Source of the DNA: Asterias amurensis | Lineage: Eukaryota; Echinodermata; Asteroidea; Forcipulatida; Asteriidae | NCBI RefSeq assembly: GCF_032118995.1 | Contig: NC_092665.1 | Coordinates: 13,822,012-13,886,011, forward strand | Direction of reading: 5' to 3' | Length of the DNA stretch: 64,000 bases | In this document: one piece after another, positions 12,981-24,331 of the stretch | Numbering within the stretch: the stretch's first letter is position 1 | Layout of the letters: the number at the start of each line of letters is the position of its first letter | The notes under the pieces: generated by a model | Told to the model about the DNA's origin: nothing | Seen by the model: only the letters and a program-made list of their open reading frames with translations | Database searches by the model: none | Position numbers and translations under genes: made by a program

Positions 12981-13151
12981 TGACGTCAATAACATCCACT
13001 TTACTTTCGTTCCAAATAATGACGTCACAAGTAACTTTGTGACGTAAAAGCATGGTAACTCGAGTGTTACACGCGCAGTTTCGCGCGGTTGCCGCGCTGT
13101 GCGTGCGTGAAGTGAGCGACTAGACCACCGTTGACCAGAAACTGTGACGTA
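12981..13151. promoter_or_regulatory. Cluster of four CRE-type motifs
   Basis: TGACGTCA occurs at 12981-12988 and again at 13020-13027. TGACGTAA lies at 13040-13047 and TGACGTAG at 13144-13151. The first three are spaced 39 and 20 bases apart, close to whole helical turns. The cluster lies 180-350 bases upstream of the minus-strand start codon at 12800 in locally CpG-rich sequence, so it is probably the promoter or 5' UTR of the 1232-aa protein gene. TGACGTCA is the known CREB/ATF site; use here is inferred. Confidence 0.65.
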
Positions 13152-13184
13152 GCTCTCGAATTGACCACATCGCCGACAACGCTC

Positions 13185-13730
13185 CATAGACCCCTTTACA
13201 GATAGGCCGGAAGTGGTGATTATGATGCATTTCGGGAGAGTTTACGAGTAAGCTATGCACGTTTTATGCGTGACGAACGTCCCAAAACATCGCTTCCTAT
13301 CCCAGAATGCATTGTTTTTTTCCTATCTGTTAAAGGAACACGTTGCCTTGGATCGGTCGAGTTGGTTTTTGAAAAGCGTTTGTAACCGTTTTTCATAAAA
13401 TGCATATGGGTAGAAAGATGTTGTAAAAGTAGAATACAATGATCCACACAAACATACCTCAAAATTGCGTGGTTTTCCTTTTACCTCGTCGACTAACACG
13501 TCGGCCATTTATGGGGGTCAAAATTTTGACTCCCATAAATGGCCGACCGTGTTGGTTCGCACAGTAGAAGGAAAACCATGCAATTTCGAGGCAAACTTGT
13601 GTGGATCATTGTATTCTAATTTTAAAACGTCTTTCCAACCATATGCATTATATAAAAATCGGTTACAAACGCTTTTGTTTTGACCAACTCGTCCGATCCA
13701 AGGCAACGTGTTCCTTTAAGGGGTCTATGT
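13185..13730. mobile_element. Older palindromic element hosting the family 7 foldback
   Basis: catagacccctttacagatag at the left is mirrored by cctatctg ... ggggtctatg at the right, the mirror being interrupted exactly at the TTAA where the foldback entered. Removing the insertion restores a near-perfect terminal inverted repeat. Confidence 0.7.
13330..13719. mobile_element. Long foldback MITE, family 7, with TTAA duplication
   Basis: TTAA-AGGAACACGTTGCCTTGG on the left and its complement before TTAA on the right. The 390 bp are one palindrome with arms of about 190 bp meeting near gtcaaaattttgac. It is inserted within an older palindromic element (13185-13730). Confidence 0.9.
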
Positions 13731-14461
13731 GCATGGTTCGATAAAGTTATGATTATACCCATGTATGTTTTCTGGTTTATAGGCTAGTTGGTTGTGGTTT
13801 TAGTCAAGTTTGGTTGCCACCCGAACTTGCTCAATTCTTTATTCATGCGGTCCATTATACATTTTTTTTTTAGATATGGCTATTACCTCAACCAGTCTAA
13901 TGAGATCGAGGCTGTTTCTTGTCGAGCATGTTTGTTTGTAGGCTAGGTTGAGTCTATGAAATTTTGGCATTTTCTGTGATCTCTTTTACTTGTGATAGTG
14001 ATGAAGCGGTAAGCCTGTTGAAAACGTGCATCACTTACTTCGTTACGGGGCAAGAATATCAATGCTTGTATGCACGATGACATGACCAACATTGGGCAGA
14101 CATTGGAAAATAAAACACAACTTAATGGGCAAACATTTTTATAGCTCAACATTTATTTTGCAATTCGTTTAAAAAAAAGTAATTGTCAAAGTGGGTTTCT
14201 ACTCATTACTTTTATGTTCTGAAAATGGTTGGATAATTATTTTAGTTTACGGTTGATTTAAAACTATTTGGGGATCCGATCCTGGTGACTTGTAGACCTG
14301 TGTCTGGACATTATAATTTAAGCACTTCCATCTTCGACTCAACAGGGCTGATTTTTTCATACAATTTTCTTAATTTTCTTATTTGTTCATGATGGGAAAA
14401 CAAAAAACAGGAGTGTTTTGTATGACACAGTGCTGTTTCCTTCCACAGCAACACGAAATTG

Positions 14462-14823
14462 TGTAAACTCAAAATAAATGTTAGCATAAAAACGTACTTG
14501 GTAACGAGCAATGGAGAGCTGTTGATAGTAGAAAACATTGTGAGAAACAGCTTCCTTTGAAGTAAAGTAGTTTTTGAGGAAGAGGTAATTTCTCACTCAA
14601 ATAATAACAAAATACTTCAGAACGGAAGCCTTTTATTTTAGGTATCTGAAAGCACAACACTGTGTGCAACAAGGGTGTTTTACTTTCATTCTCTTGCAAC
14701 TTCGATGACCAGCTGAGCCCAAATTTTCACAGATTTGTTATTTTATGCATTTGTTGGGAACACTTGGGATACACCAAGTGAATATACTGGTCTTTGACAA
14801 CTACCACAGGTGTCAAGTCCTTT
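14462..14823. repeat. Family 1 MITE copy
   Basis: aaactcaaaataaatgttag through ggtgtcaagtcctttaaa, matching family 1 with a diverged left end. It lies upstream of the 1232-aa protein gene, in an otherwise gene-free stretch. Confidence 0.65.
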
Positions 14824-15084
14824 AAAGTAGGGGAACATTTTAGGGTGGGGCACCCTCTGCCCTATAGACCTTTCGTTCGCAAGTTCAGAGCCCGAGTTTT
14901 GGGGATCGAGGTTAGACAAATGTGGAAAGCCATAAATGCAAAACAAAAACAGAAAGCTACTGTTCTGTTTGCAGTAACGTTACACAAAATATTCATACTC
15001 AATTGTTGAATTGGTTGGAACAAAACAACCAGTCGTGGGAGGTATTTGAAAGTTTGCTGAAAATGTTGAGTTTGGTCAGAATGA

Positions 15085-15395
15085 AACTGGGCACTGCCTC
15101 AAATAGTCGCGACTTTGGCACTAGTCGCCATTAATTTTTAATTCCCAAATTCATTACGGCATGTTTACCACAGGTGAAATAGCAACATTAATGCTGGAGG
15201 ATTGTGTCACTGATGTCCGATTGTCTTTCATAGGTAAATTATGTTGTCGTGAATAGTCGTGAGCGACACAAGTTCACCAAACAGGTACCGTAGTCGCGAC
15301 TATTTTTGTTGTAGTCGTTAAAAAAAAAACGATATTCGCGACACCACTAAGCATTCAATAGTCTCTACTTGTCGCACTAATCGCCCAGGTCAATG
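15085..15395. repeat. Family 10 repeat rich in tagtcgcgact
   Basis: Contains tagtcgcgac, gttgtcgtgaatagtcgtga and gactagtcgc-type words in the same order as 50095-50440. It lies just 3' of the two-RRM gene. Confidence 0.65.
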
Positions 15396-15423
15396 TGAAA
15401 TTTATATCAGGAGATGACAGTCT

Positions 15424-18400
15424 TTAGAAGTTCTTAAACTTCTTCTTAAAGCTGTGTTGGATCTTGACAGGTTTCTCCCTTAGCGTTGGCTCAGGGAGGT
15501 CCACAGCTCTGTCTGCCTCCTTGACAGACTCAAACCAAACAAAACCATATCTGTTGAACGGAAAAGCAACAAGAGAAACTTCAGTTTCCTATCAAAAGTG
15601 TTGTAAAAAAAAAAAAAACTTCATACTTGTTTCACAATCATACTGAAGAAATTCCATTGGTATTTTAACCCCCCACGACCATCAAGCAAAGAAACCATAA
15701 ATTATTATGTACTAATTGGTATTACAAGTAAAGAAAACATTCTGCTGCTACACTTAGCGTTTTCTTGTAAAGCGCTCAAATGCCGCTCGACAAAAATTGA
15801 AAACCATACACTAAAAAACATGTACATGTACACAGTACAGTAAATAAGCCTAGCATATCAAAAACACAAACACGTTTAAACGCAGAAATTAAACAAAGGG
15901 TTCAACATTTTTTACGCCGTGCACCACGGTTACTGCGTCTATAGTCTGCCGCTTTGGAACTCAACATGCCCTAAATGCCATATCAGTTTAAGGGTACTCC
16001 CCAGGGAGCTGAGAAAGACTAACGGAATATTATTGCCCCAATGACAAGCAGCCCATGTCACAACACCTTTGGATTAATCCTATCTCGAGTTAGGATGAGT
16101 AACTCATCCTAACTGAACTGAGGACGGGTTTAATACGTCCTAACATCTATGGATACGGAACTTTACTCGTCCTACATGTAAGGTTAATCCTAAGTTAGAT
16201 AGAGTTTGTCAAAATCGACGGTAGGGCACTTGAAGGGCATTGGAATGGTTATTGTGAAATGCGCTATTTAAGAACTTCTTATTATTATTATTATTACTAT
16301 GTATAACACACAGGGAATTTGACTCCCAAAATAAATTGCAACCAAGATGATTGCAATCTAATTCTAGTATATTTGTTATTAGGGACTTTTCGTTTTCGAC
16401 GACGGATGGTTCTGCGACGGTAAAGATGACATTTGGCGACATTTTAGCTGAACAACCGTCGCAGAACCATCCGTCGTCAAAAACAAAAAGTCCCTATTAT
16501 CAACATTCAAGGTGAGCAAGGTGGCCCAAAGGCCAAAATCGCTTCAATGTACAAAGTTAAAACAATTGCCTCAGAATATTACAAAGTTCAGGCCTGTATG
16601 CTTCGTTTCTGAAAGGCCAAGGACACCAACGCTTTTTCTCTTTGGTAAAGGGCACCTTATGAGGAAATTGTTAACTTCTACTGAAGCATTTCAAGGGCAC
16701 CAAGGCAATGACCAGGGGGGCATGGAGGCAATTGCCTTTAGTGCCTCCGTGAAGTATCAGGCCTGATAAGTTAAAATAACCAAAATTACAATAAAGTGCA
16801 TTTATAGCAGTATACCGGTACAGCAAATTGAAGAAGAAATTCAACTTGAGACTAGAAATAAACAAACAAGAAGAGAGCAAGATGGTCATTGTTGTAATCA
16901 ACAACCATGCCCGCTTTTGGCATTCATGAGCTATGTTAGAGCAGGTATTGTGGAATGTTTGCAACGGTCTGTATTGGAAACTGGAACGATTAAAGGCACT
17001 AGACACTATTGGTAATTACACAAAATAATTGTTAGCTTGAAAACTGACTAGGTAACGAGCAATGGAGCGCTGTTGATATAATAATTTATAAAACATTGTG
17101 ATAACCCGCTCACTCTGAAGTAACCGAGTTTTTGAAGAAAGAGATCTCTTTCTCCAAATTTCTCACTCAAATAATTAAAGACTTCAGCTGAAGCCCTTTA
17201 TTACGCACTATGAAAGCACACAAAGTAACGCAACAGGGGTCTTTTGTCCTTTCCTTTCCACGTTTTCACAGGTTTGTTATTTTATGCATATGAAAATTAC
17301 CAAAGGTGTCCAGTGCCTCTAAAGAAAATGAGAACTCTTGTACTGTGATGATGGCTTCAGAGAAGCCGGGGGGTCAATAGACCCTTCCCATGAAATATGT
17401 AAATTGCACATAGCGCGTGCGCACTAACGTTTTGGTTGGCAAATTGAGGGAACATCACGTGTTTTGTACACGGGTAATGTGTGCGTCACGCAAACGCGAT
17501 TGCGCGTCTGCTTAGTGCACAACTCTATGGCGTTTGCCAACCAGCAGGGTCTTTACGCATGCGTGAATGTAATTAGCATATTTCATGGGAAGGGTCCATT
17601 GAATTGGACTGTCGACTGGTTGAAGCAGCTTGAAGAAGGGAAAGGAAAAGACTGTTCCAGATCTACTTGCAGTAATAAAAAAGATGACAATAAAGATACA
17701 TGTATTTTGAACTTCTTGTGAGTTTAAATCCTCAGTCATGCTCAATGCTATCCAGTCAAGAGCTCATGTCAATATGGCTGCCTAGTAACTGAACACTAGA
17801 GGGCAGTGGATAAGATTTTGTAACAACCTTAGACCTTATCTCATGATACCCGAGCCTTCATCCGTATGAACTGTAAATGGGGTAACCCTGTTTCAGCCCT
17901 AGGAGTAAAAGGCAACGGCCTCTGGAAAAAAATAATTGTAGCCCACACCTTGAAGTGGCCTTCAGGCCTTGTGTGTCTGGCGACTTGCATTAAAAAAAAA
18001 ATTGAAAATATTTTTTAAAAATCGATAATATTTGGTATGTGCGCATTAGACTTGGAATGAGGTGCATGCTGGTCTAGCTAGAGATCAAGTTAGCTAGACC
18101 AGCATGCACCTCATTCAATGCCTTAAGCGAGTGTACTGAGTGTTTTGCGATAAGGTCTATTGGCTCTCTAGTCGAGTTGATAAGGAATGACTCCCATCAC
18201 CAAGGCGACTTACCGCTTGGATTCGTTCGTTTTATGTCGACGGATGACGACCACTTTGCCCGGTTTGACGCCTCTTGACTCCAAGTAGGTTTTCAGCTCG
18301 TCCTCGACGACCTCCTTATGGAGACCACCAATGTGGACTTTGTACGGAACTAGACATGAGAAGAAACAGAGGGTCAGGGGTGCGTTCCAATTTTAAGTGG

Positions 18401-21400
18401 AACGAGTTGTTCACCGCCACCGTTGCGCACGTTGGCAACTTTAGGCGAACATACTTCTGAGGTGTTGGCGAGTGGTTTTTAAAATGGCGGACAAGCATAC
18501 GGTATTATTTCATTGTCACAAACATAATTACATTGTATTTTCGGTGAGTGATAATGCAGATTTGGAATAACAAAGTTAACTGGTTGATGTAATGATGTCA
18601 AAAAGAGGACTATTGCAGCAAAAACAAAGTTTAAAAAAACCTACGTTTGGTGCGCGCAATCTTCATTTCAGGGCGCCGCCATATTGACATCGCGTATACG
18701 CACCAATCGTTCAAACGATAAAAAAACGTTTGCGCGAACAGTTGCCAGTCGTTTGAGCGAGTGGAATGCACCCCGGGACAGCTGAGATTTCGTGGGGCAG
18801 GAATGAGCTTTGAAGAACGTCAACATTCCTAAAAATGTATCTCATACGTGTTGGTTCAGACCCAGAACCTCAAGGATGTTATAATTTAGAGGGCTCTGTG
18901 CATCGTGCAATTAAAGGGACACGTTGCCTTGGATAATAATAATAATAATGAACTATGTAGAGCATATATCACAATCACAGAGAAGTCTCTATGCACTTGG
19001 AGATGAAAACAAAAAGAGAAGTTAATACAAAAGCAAAATTTAGGGCGAGTTGGTCTATAAAACAGTGTTTGTAACCATTTGTTATGAAATGCAATGGTTA
19101 GATTATTCTAATTACAATACAGTTCTAAGAGGCTTACGGTTCTTTATTTTCGGAAGGCGTCTGATTATCTTGAGGTTGGTGCTCCAGTCGTTCCGAATTG
19201 GGGCAGGCATCGAGATGCCTTGCAGATCTAGAAGCTTCTTGGCCTCCTCTTCAGTCTTGACGATGATCGTTGCAAAGCTGTGGGAGAGAGGACAGACAAT
19301 AAATTATTCACTTCCACTTTATTTGCCGATGAATTTCTTAAATTGAATGTCTAGTTTTTGTTATGTTTTTTTTTTATATAAGGCAGCGCCTAATTCACAA
19401 GGCCACGTACGGCCACTTCAAGGTGACGGCTACATTTAACTGATATGGGCCATCAACCCAAATCAAAATGCACTGACGCAGTCACCATGGTCCAGTGGTT
19501 AGAATGCAGGACTTACAATCACAAGGTTGTGGGTTCAAGTCCTATCAAACTAACCACTGATTTCCAAAATGGCTAGAGTTAATGTTGTCGTCTAGTTGCT
19601 GAATCACAATTTCTCGATGTGTGGTATTCATAAATCTTAGACGTTAAACCAAAGTTTGTACGATGAGAGAGATTGGCTTTTGCCAGCATGTGGGAGTGTC
19701 GTGACCGAATTCAAACTCTGGTGTTTTCTGATCAGCAGAGTGTGGGTTCGAATCTCCAGCCGTGACACTTGTGTCCTTAAGCAAGACACATAACCATTGC
19801 TTCGTCCTTCTGATGGGACGCAAGTGTGCCGACGAGAAGATCATTGCTGTACCTTTTACCTACCCAAGAAATGAAACAGATATAAAATATAAAACACCAC
19901 ACAAGAAAACAACAAACGATACTTACTGAGCTTTGGCTGCCCTCATCATGTTTTTCTTGTGGCTACGCTGCTTCGGGGTCAGCTTCGCCATGAAGTCCTT
20001 GGTGTCCCACTTCTTCACAGTGCTCAGACTAATCTTGGGATGGATACCTTCCTCCTCCAAGAACATTGTCAGGGTCTCTTTGGTGTTGCCGGGTGGCAGA
20101 TTCCCACAGTAGAAGACAATGCCATTTGTGTCTAATAATATATAATAATAATGATATCTAAGTCTGCAAGCTGCTCTCTAATCCTACCCTTTCATGTTTC
20201 CCTGCTTTTTTTTTATACACACACGATGCATTTACCATTTTTATGGTCGAGTAATCCTTCCTTTCATACTGAACATCCTTTGTCCTCACCGCTTTACTCC
20301 TATTGGTTTATAGCCACCAATTGTTTCTGAAATAGAAACTTTGATTGGCTATCATTTTCCTGCTTTTCTCTGAATCCTTCCCTTAATCCCTTTCCCCTCT
20401 TTTTTTTCTATGAATGGATTTTGTAATTGTTGTACTTGTTTATGCCTCTGAAGAAGGTCTGGTTTGCATCGAAAGCTAAGGCCATCTTCCCTTAGCCCTA
20501 CTTATTATAATAATATCAAAGTCTTATACAGCACACGTATCTACCAACAAGGTACTCAAAGCGCTTCATTTTTTACAGAAAGTAGCACCTTTTAAGGGTC
20601 TACAAGGGATTACAAAATCTGCTCTAGTCAATTTTGCTTTGTTCATCCCCAAATCATTCACCCACTCAGTTTCCCTAGATGTTAATAATTTGTTTTTGTA
20701 TGTCAGTCGAGACAAATGGGGCCTGGGCCCGCTTACATTACAAAAAGCTGTTACAAGCAGAAAATACTGCTTGACATATTTCTTTGCCGAGTAAATATTG
20801 AGTCGGACACCAGCCACAACAATTGTAATATGGGCTGGTAACCTGTTTCTGCTAAGCACTACTTTTCTATGCAGAGCAATTTTGTGTGCTTACATGCTTT
20901 TTTTATGAAAATGGGACATGTATACTTGCTAGGCCTCATTCAAGCCATCCAACGTGATTTGGTTAACTTCATTTATTACTTACCATCTTCGTCGTTTTCC
21001 AGGGCAGACACACCCTTTTTCTGTTTCGATAACTTTCTCTTCTTGGATCGTGCCTTGATTGAAGTTGGCCTCTTCACCAGGTTCCTCTCAGAAAGAGGTA
21101 CCTTGGCAACCGCCTCTTTAGTTTCCATAGGAACGTCCTCCGTCTCTGGAGCAGGTGTTGTTGTTTCCATGACAACATCACTAGGTTGACTCATCTCCTC
21201 GCTGTCCTTGCCATCTTCGCCTCCTGCAGCTTTCCGTACCTTCTCTGAAGACGAATCAGAATTCAACGATTTCTTGGCACTCCTTGCCTCAAAGTTGAAT
21301 GTCACCTCGTCGTCTTTGTTTTTTTCCCCAGCTTCTTTTGAAGGCGTCTTTGTCTTCGGAGTTTTTGTCTTCGGAGTTTTTGTCTTCGGTGTTTTTGTCT

Positions 21401-21662
21401 TCGGAGTTTTCTTCATTAACTTGGGCGTTTCCATGGTCGTTTCTGCCGTTGGGACAGTCACTTCTTGATTCAAACCACTGGTTAGTTCACCCATATTTTC
21501 GGTGTCACTCTTTTGGTCAAACTTCCGCTTCTTGGCGGACTTCGGAGTCTTCTTTGTGCTTATCTTTTGTGGGGTTTCCTCATTATTTGTTTTGCTCTCA
21601 GTGAAGAGCTCCTTGGCCAGCTCGTCTTGAGACTGCGACTTCCTCACTCCCTTTTTCGTCAT
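15424..21662 (-). CDS. Lysine-rich two-RRM RNA-binding protein, 428 aa
   Basis: Coding exons are 21662-20984, 20131-19927, 19277-19138, 18349-18214 and 15550-15424; all phases match and the total is 429 codons. Residues 1-226 are a highly charged Ser/Lys/Glu/Thr tail with basic clusters and a short TPKTK repeat (about residues 80-107). RRM1 starts near residue 229 (GIVFYCGNLPPGNTKETL, RNP2-like), contains a basic insertion, and ends near 330. RRM2 starts near 343 (YKVHIGGL) with RNP1 RYGFVWFE, and the protein ends in HSFKKKFKNF. The basic tail plus tandem RRMs, the first with an insertion, resembles nucleolar RBM34/nucleolin-type proteins; that match is from memory, so no symbol is given. A role in ribosome biogenesis is inference. 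Confidence 0.85.
16380..16497. repeat. Foldback with ~50-bp arms
   Basis: tagggacttttcgttttcga / ... aaaaacaaaaagtcccta and acgacggatggttctgcgac / gtcgcagaaccatccgtcgt form the two arms around a short loop. Last intron of the two-RRM gene. Confidence 0.85.
16582..16768. repeat. Family 4 repeat copy, reverse orientation
   Basis: Starts caggcctgtatgcttcg and ends aagtatcaggcctg, the reverse complement of the copy at 41711. It lies in the last intron of the two-RRM gene. Confidence 0.75.
16993..17324. mobile_element. Family 1 MITE copy
   Basis: TAAAGGCACTAGACACTATTGG at the left and ccaaaggtgtccagtgcctc at the right are inverted ends. It lies in the last intron of the two-RRM gene. Confidence 0.8.
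17383..17606. repeat. Palindromic element, 224 bp
   Basis: caatagacccttcccatgaa is mirrored by ttcatgggaagggtccattg; inner parts include ttggttggcaaa and tttgccaaccag. Confidence 0.75.
18056..18115. repeat. Perfect hairpin, 25-bp arms, 10-base loop
   Basis: aatgaggtgcatgctggtct (first 20 of 25 arm bases) is exactly mirrored after the loop gagatcaagt. It lies about 100 bases past the donor of the fourth coding exon of the two-RRM gene. Confidence 0.9.
19483..19560 (+). mobile_element. tRNA-derived SINE 5' region
   Basis: tggtccagtggttagaatgc (A-box-like) and ttgtgggttcaagtccta (B-box-like) are correctly spaced. The following text resembles 25965-26060, so it is a repeat and not a working tRNA. 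Confidence 0.6.
21331..21420 (-). repeat. In-frame TPKTK coding minisatellite
   Basis: A 15-base unit (reading KTPKT on the minus strand) is repeated about four times inside exon 1 of the two-RRM protein, with near-identical codons. It extends a run of Lys-Thr-Pro and Thr-Pro sites that could be phosphorylated by proline-directed kinases. Confidence 0.8.
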
Positions 21663-21805
21663 TGTCGTAACAAACAGTGGCTCGATGAGGCAACTTACGA
21701 AACCTTTGCAAATGAAAAATTATATATATGACAACTTCACTTGAAGAAGAAAATGATGTTCCTTCCAACCAGCACTTATTCACTCAATATTACAAGAATA
21801 AGCAT

Positions 21806-21912
21806 CTTAATAGTTACTCCTAGAACTATGATGTTCGTTCCACTATCATTCGTTGTGGAGACGATATAGCGGAACGAACCTCGTAGTTTTAGGACTAGGA
21901 GTAGTTAATAGT
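21806..21912. repeat. Foldback of the gttcgttccgctat family
   Basis: agttactcctagaactatga and its mirror ggactaggagtag flank paired gttcgttcc / ggaacgaac. A sister copy is at 22228-22346. Confidence 0.7.
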
Positions 21913-22227
21913 CACCCAAATTGGATTATATGTTTTTGATGGTGTTATATTAACATGTATGATTTATAAAAGGCCAGCGATTGCAAAACTTTCACCCTTT
22001 CACCCTCACTTGTTAGACCACAGATGTCAAAATCATTTGTATAAAGACTAGTCAACCAGCAGTACAGTACAGCGCCCCAGTTACTGGCTGGCTCTGCTCT
22101 GCTCTATCTCATGTCCTCATATATATTGCTATGGTCATGCATGGACAAGCGAACACATTTTTGAGTTAAACTTAATGTGCCTCTCTAATGCGTTACAGTA
22201 AGTGACCACCTGGGGGAAGAGATAGGC

Positions 22228-22346
22228 GTACATTACTCCTAACCTAAGTCCTACAACTTAATGAGGTTCGTTCCGCTATTATTGTCTCCACGAACGTAGA
22301 CGATAGCAGAACGAACCTCAACAATTCTAGGAGTAGGTAACATGTC
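22228..22346. repeat. Foldback of the gttcgttccgctat family, second copy
   Basis: cattactcctaac ... aattctaggagtaggtaa with paired gaggttcgttccgctat and atagcagaacgaacctc. A larger palindrome with gaagttcgg / ccgaagttc ends follows at 22347-22565. Confidence 0.7.
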
Positions 22347-23394
22347 ATTTCTCCTTATGAAGTTCGGGATAACTTTCCGGATAGTGCTACCACTTTTTCA
22401 CTCATTTTTACAAAAAGGGATATCTCATTTGAGGTAAATTAGATACTATATATATTATTAGTATATATTTCATATCGAATGAAAAAGTGGTGGCGTCACT
22501 CATATGGGAAATAAACTTTTCCGAAGTTCGTTCCACGGAATCCACTTCATAAATCATAGTTACCTACTACACACTGACTACTCCGGAAACAATGGAGGAT
22601 TATTTCAACCTCCTCCATGGTATGCTCCATCCTAACCAACCATTCCCAAACCATAATAGTGATATCCAAATCCATTCCCCAATAAACATGATCAGAAAGA
22701 ATCAGATGATAAAAAAATAAAATATTTTAATTTAATTCTTTCAATTCATTAAAATTCCGATAACAAATACAATTAATTATAAGGCCCTTAAGTGTTATGT
22801 TATTAATATTAACAAATCAATGGCATTACTACACCTACAATTACAAACCCACCTTTTTGTGCTCTGTTTTGTTAACAATTTATAGAGAACGAAGTTTCAC
22901 ATCCACACATTACATGTACAGCAGTCAAGACGCACACGTTTCTCTCTAAAGGCCACATGTGTTCAGGAAATCTTCACTGGTGACCTTACGTCGTATACAT
23001 GTAGATCTTACGGGATTCTCTATCGGGACTGGTACCCTTCATTCAGCCCCCTCGAAAGAGCACCACCTCTTGACGGATCAAATACAAAACATTTCAACTG
23101 CGGTACGCGATTATTCTACCAATTCCTTGAGTACGAGACTATTGTTGCGCATTACTGATACCTCAAGAATAAGGGGGAGGTCACGTATATAAACGGCGTT
23201 ATATGGAATTCGGGCTTTCTTTCCCTTTAAAAAATAATCCTCCACTACTATAGGGAACATTTGTGCGTGGTTGAAATGAAGGCCATTCATTTCATTTTTC
23301 AGTGAAATGCATGTTGGTAAAAGGTGAGGATGGACGGGACCTACATAGTCTATTTCTGGCGTTTCGAGCCTCAAAGTCTGACGTCAGATGAAGT

Positions 23395-23592
23395 TCAGGT
23401 TACTAGTCCTGTTACCATATCAATACTGTAGAATGTGAAAACAAAAATAATGTCCTTGGGCATTCCATATGAATGGTCAATTTCACTGTCAGTTGCGCTG
23501 AAATGATATCCTTTTGTAATCAACGGACCGTAAAAAGAAAACCAAATACAGCAGAAAAACAAAAACCGGACCAGCTTATTGAACAAGTTCAT
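23395..23592 (-). CDS. Small ORF with N-terminal hydrophobic segment (doubtful)
   Basis: From the internal ATG at 23592 this minus-strand frame codes about 65 aa. A basic start is followed by a hydrophobic run (FLFFCCIWFSFYGPLI) that could be a signal peptide or anchor, then a more polar stretch. An adjacent minus-strand open frame (23374-23111) is in another phase. It could be a short secreted protein, an exon of an unrecognised gene, or chance. No family is recognised. Confidence 0.2.
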   Translation of the reverse strand: MNLFNKLVRFLFFCCIWFSFYGPLITKGYHFSATDSEIDHSYGMPKDIIFVFTFYSIDMVTGLVT

Positions 23593-24331
23593 GGTTGTAT
23601 TGAGCTGTCTCTGATGATCTGATCGATGACAATTATGACAATTAGTTTCCCGCCTTTCTTGTTGATGCTTTGATGCGCCAGGCCTCATCCCCCACCCCTC
23701 CACGGTGGACCCTCAGTGGACTCTATATTAATCATAACCACGGACATATCGGCTACAACAAGTTAAAAAAATACACTTAGTTCATAAATTATTCCTTGCA
23801 TGCACGAGCGCACAATAACAGTTTAGTTCAGCCACCACAAAACTTGAAATAACACGGACACCATTTTGTACACAATGGAGGTAGTGTTTCACAAGTTCAA
23901 AGCCAGTTCACAAGTCCACACTGAAATCCAGATAAAAACATTCCTGACTAGACTCTGAAAAACAATTCACAGTGGAATGGGGGTACACACCACTACAAAC
24001 AACCACCGAAGTCCATGTTTCCCGTGAGCTTTTGTTAAAGCCAAAGATGAATGTGGAAAATCAGTACACTGTCGCCTTCTCCTTTAAGCAGGAGGACCTG
24101 ACGAGGAACTAAACGATTTTTAAAAGAACTCCCGAAGAGAGAGAGGAGAGGGGGGAAGAGCATTCAAGAGATACGAGAATAGAAGCTGACGGGAGTGCCG
24201 CGCAGATTTACCCCGGGAGTTTCAGCGCGACAGACGGCAATGCCCACTGCGATCTCTGCACGCAAGGATTTTTGAAGAAAATATCCTCAACAATCTTTCC
24301 CGATGAATAAAGTCCAGTATCTCCAGTAACA

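Larger units (their letters stand above)
21913..24331. other. Intergenic region with foldback elements
   Basis: This lies between the RRM gene and the SRCR gene. It holds palindromic elements (22228-22346 and 22347-22565), a strongly AT-rich stretch at about 22690-22860, and one doubtful small minus-strand ORF. The last few hundred bases should contain the SRCR promoter and 5' UTR; no TATA box is obvious. Confidence 0.5.

Noticed and set aside
12966-13187. 73-codon minus-strand frame in the CRE cluster
   Set aside because: It does not reach a donor in a phase that fits the exon at 11852; the tiny exon at 12800 fits exactly.
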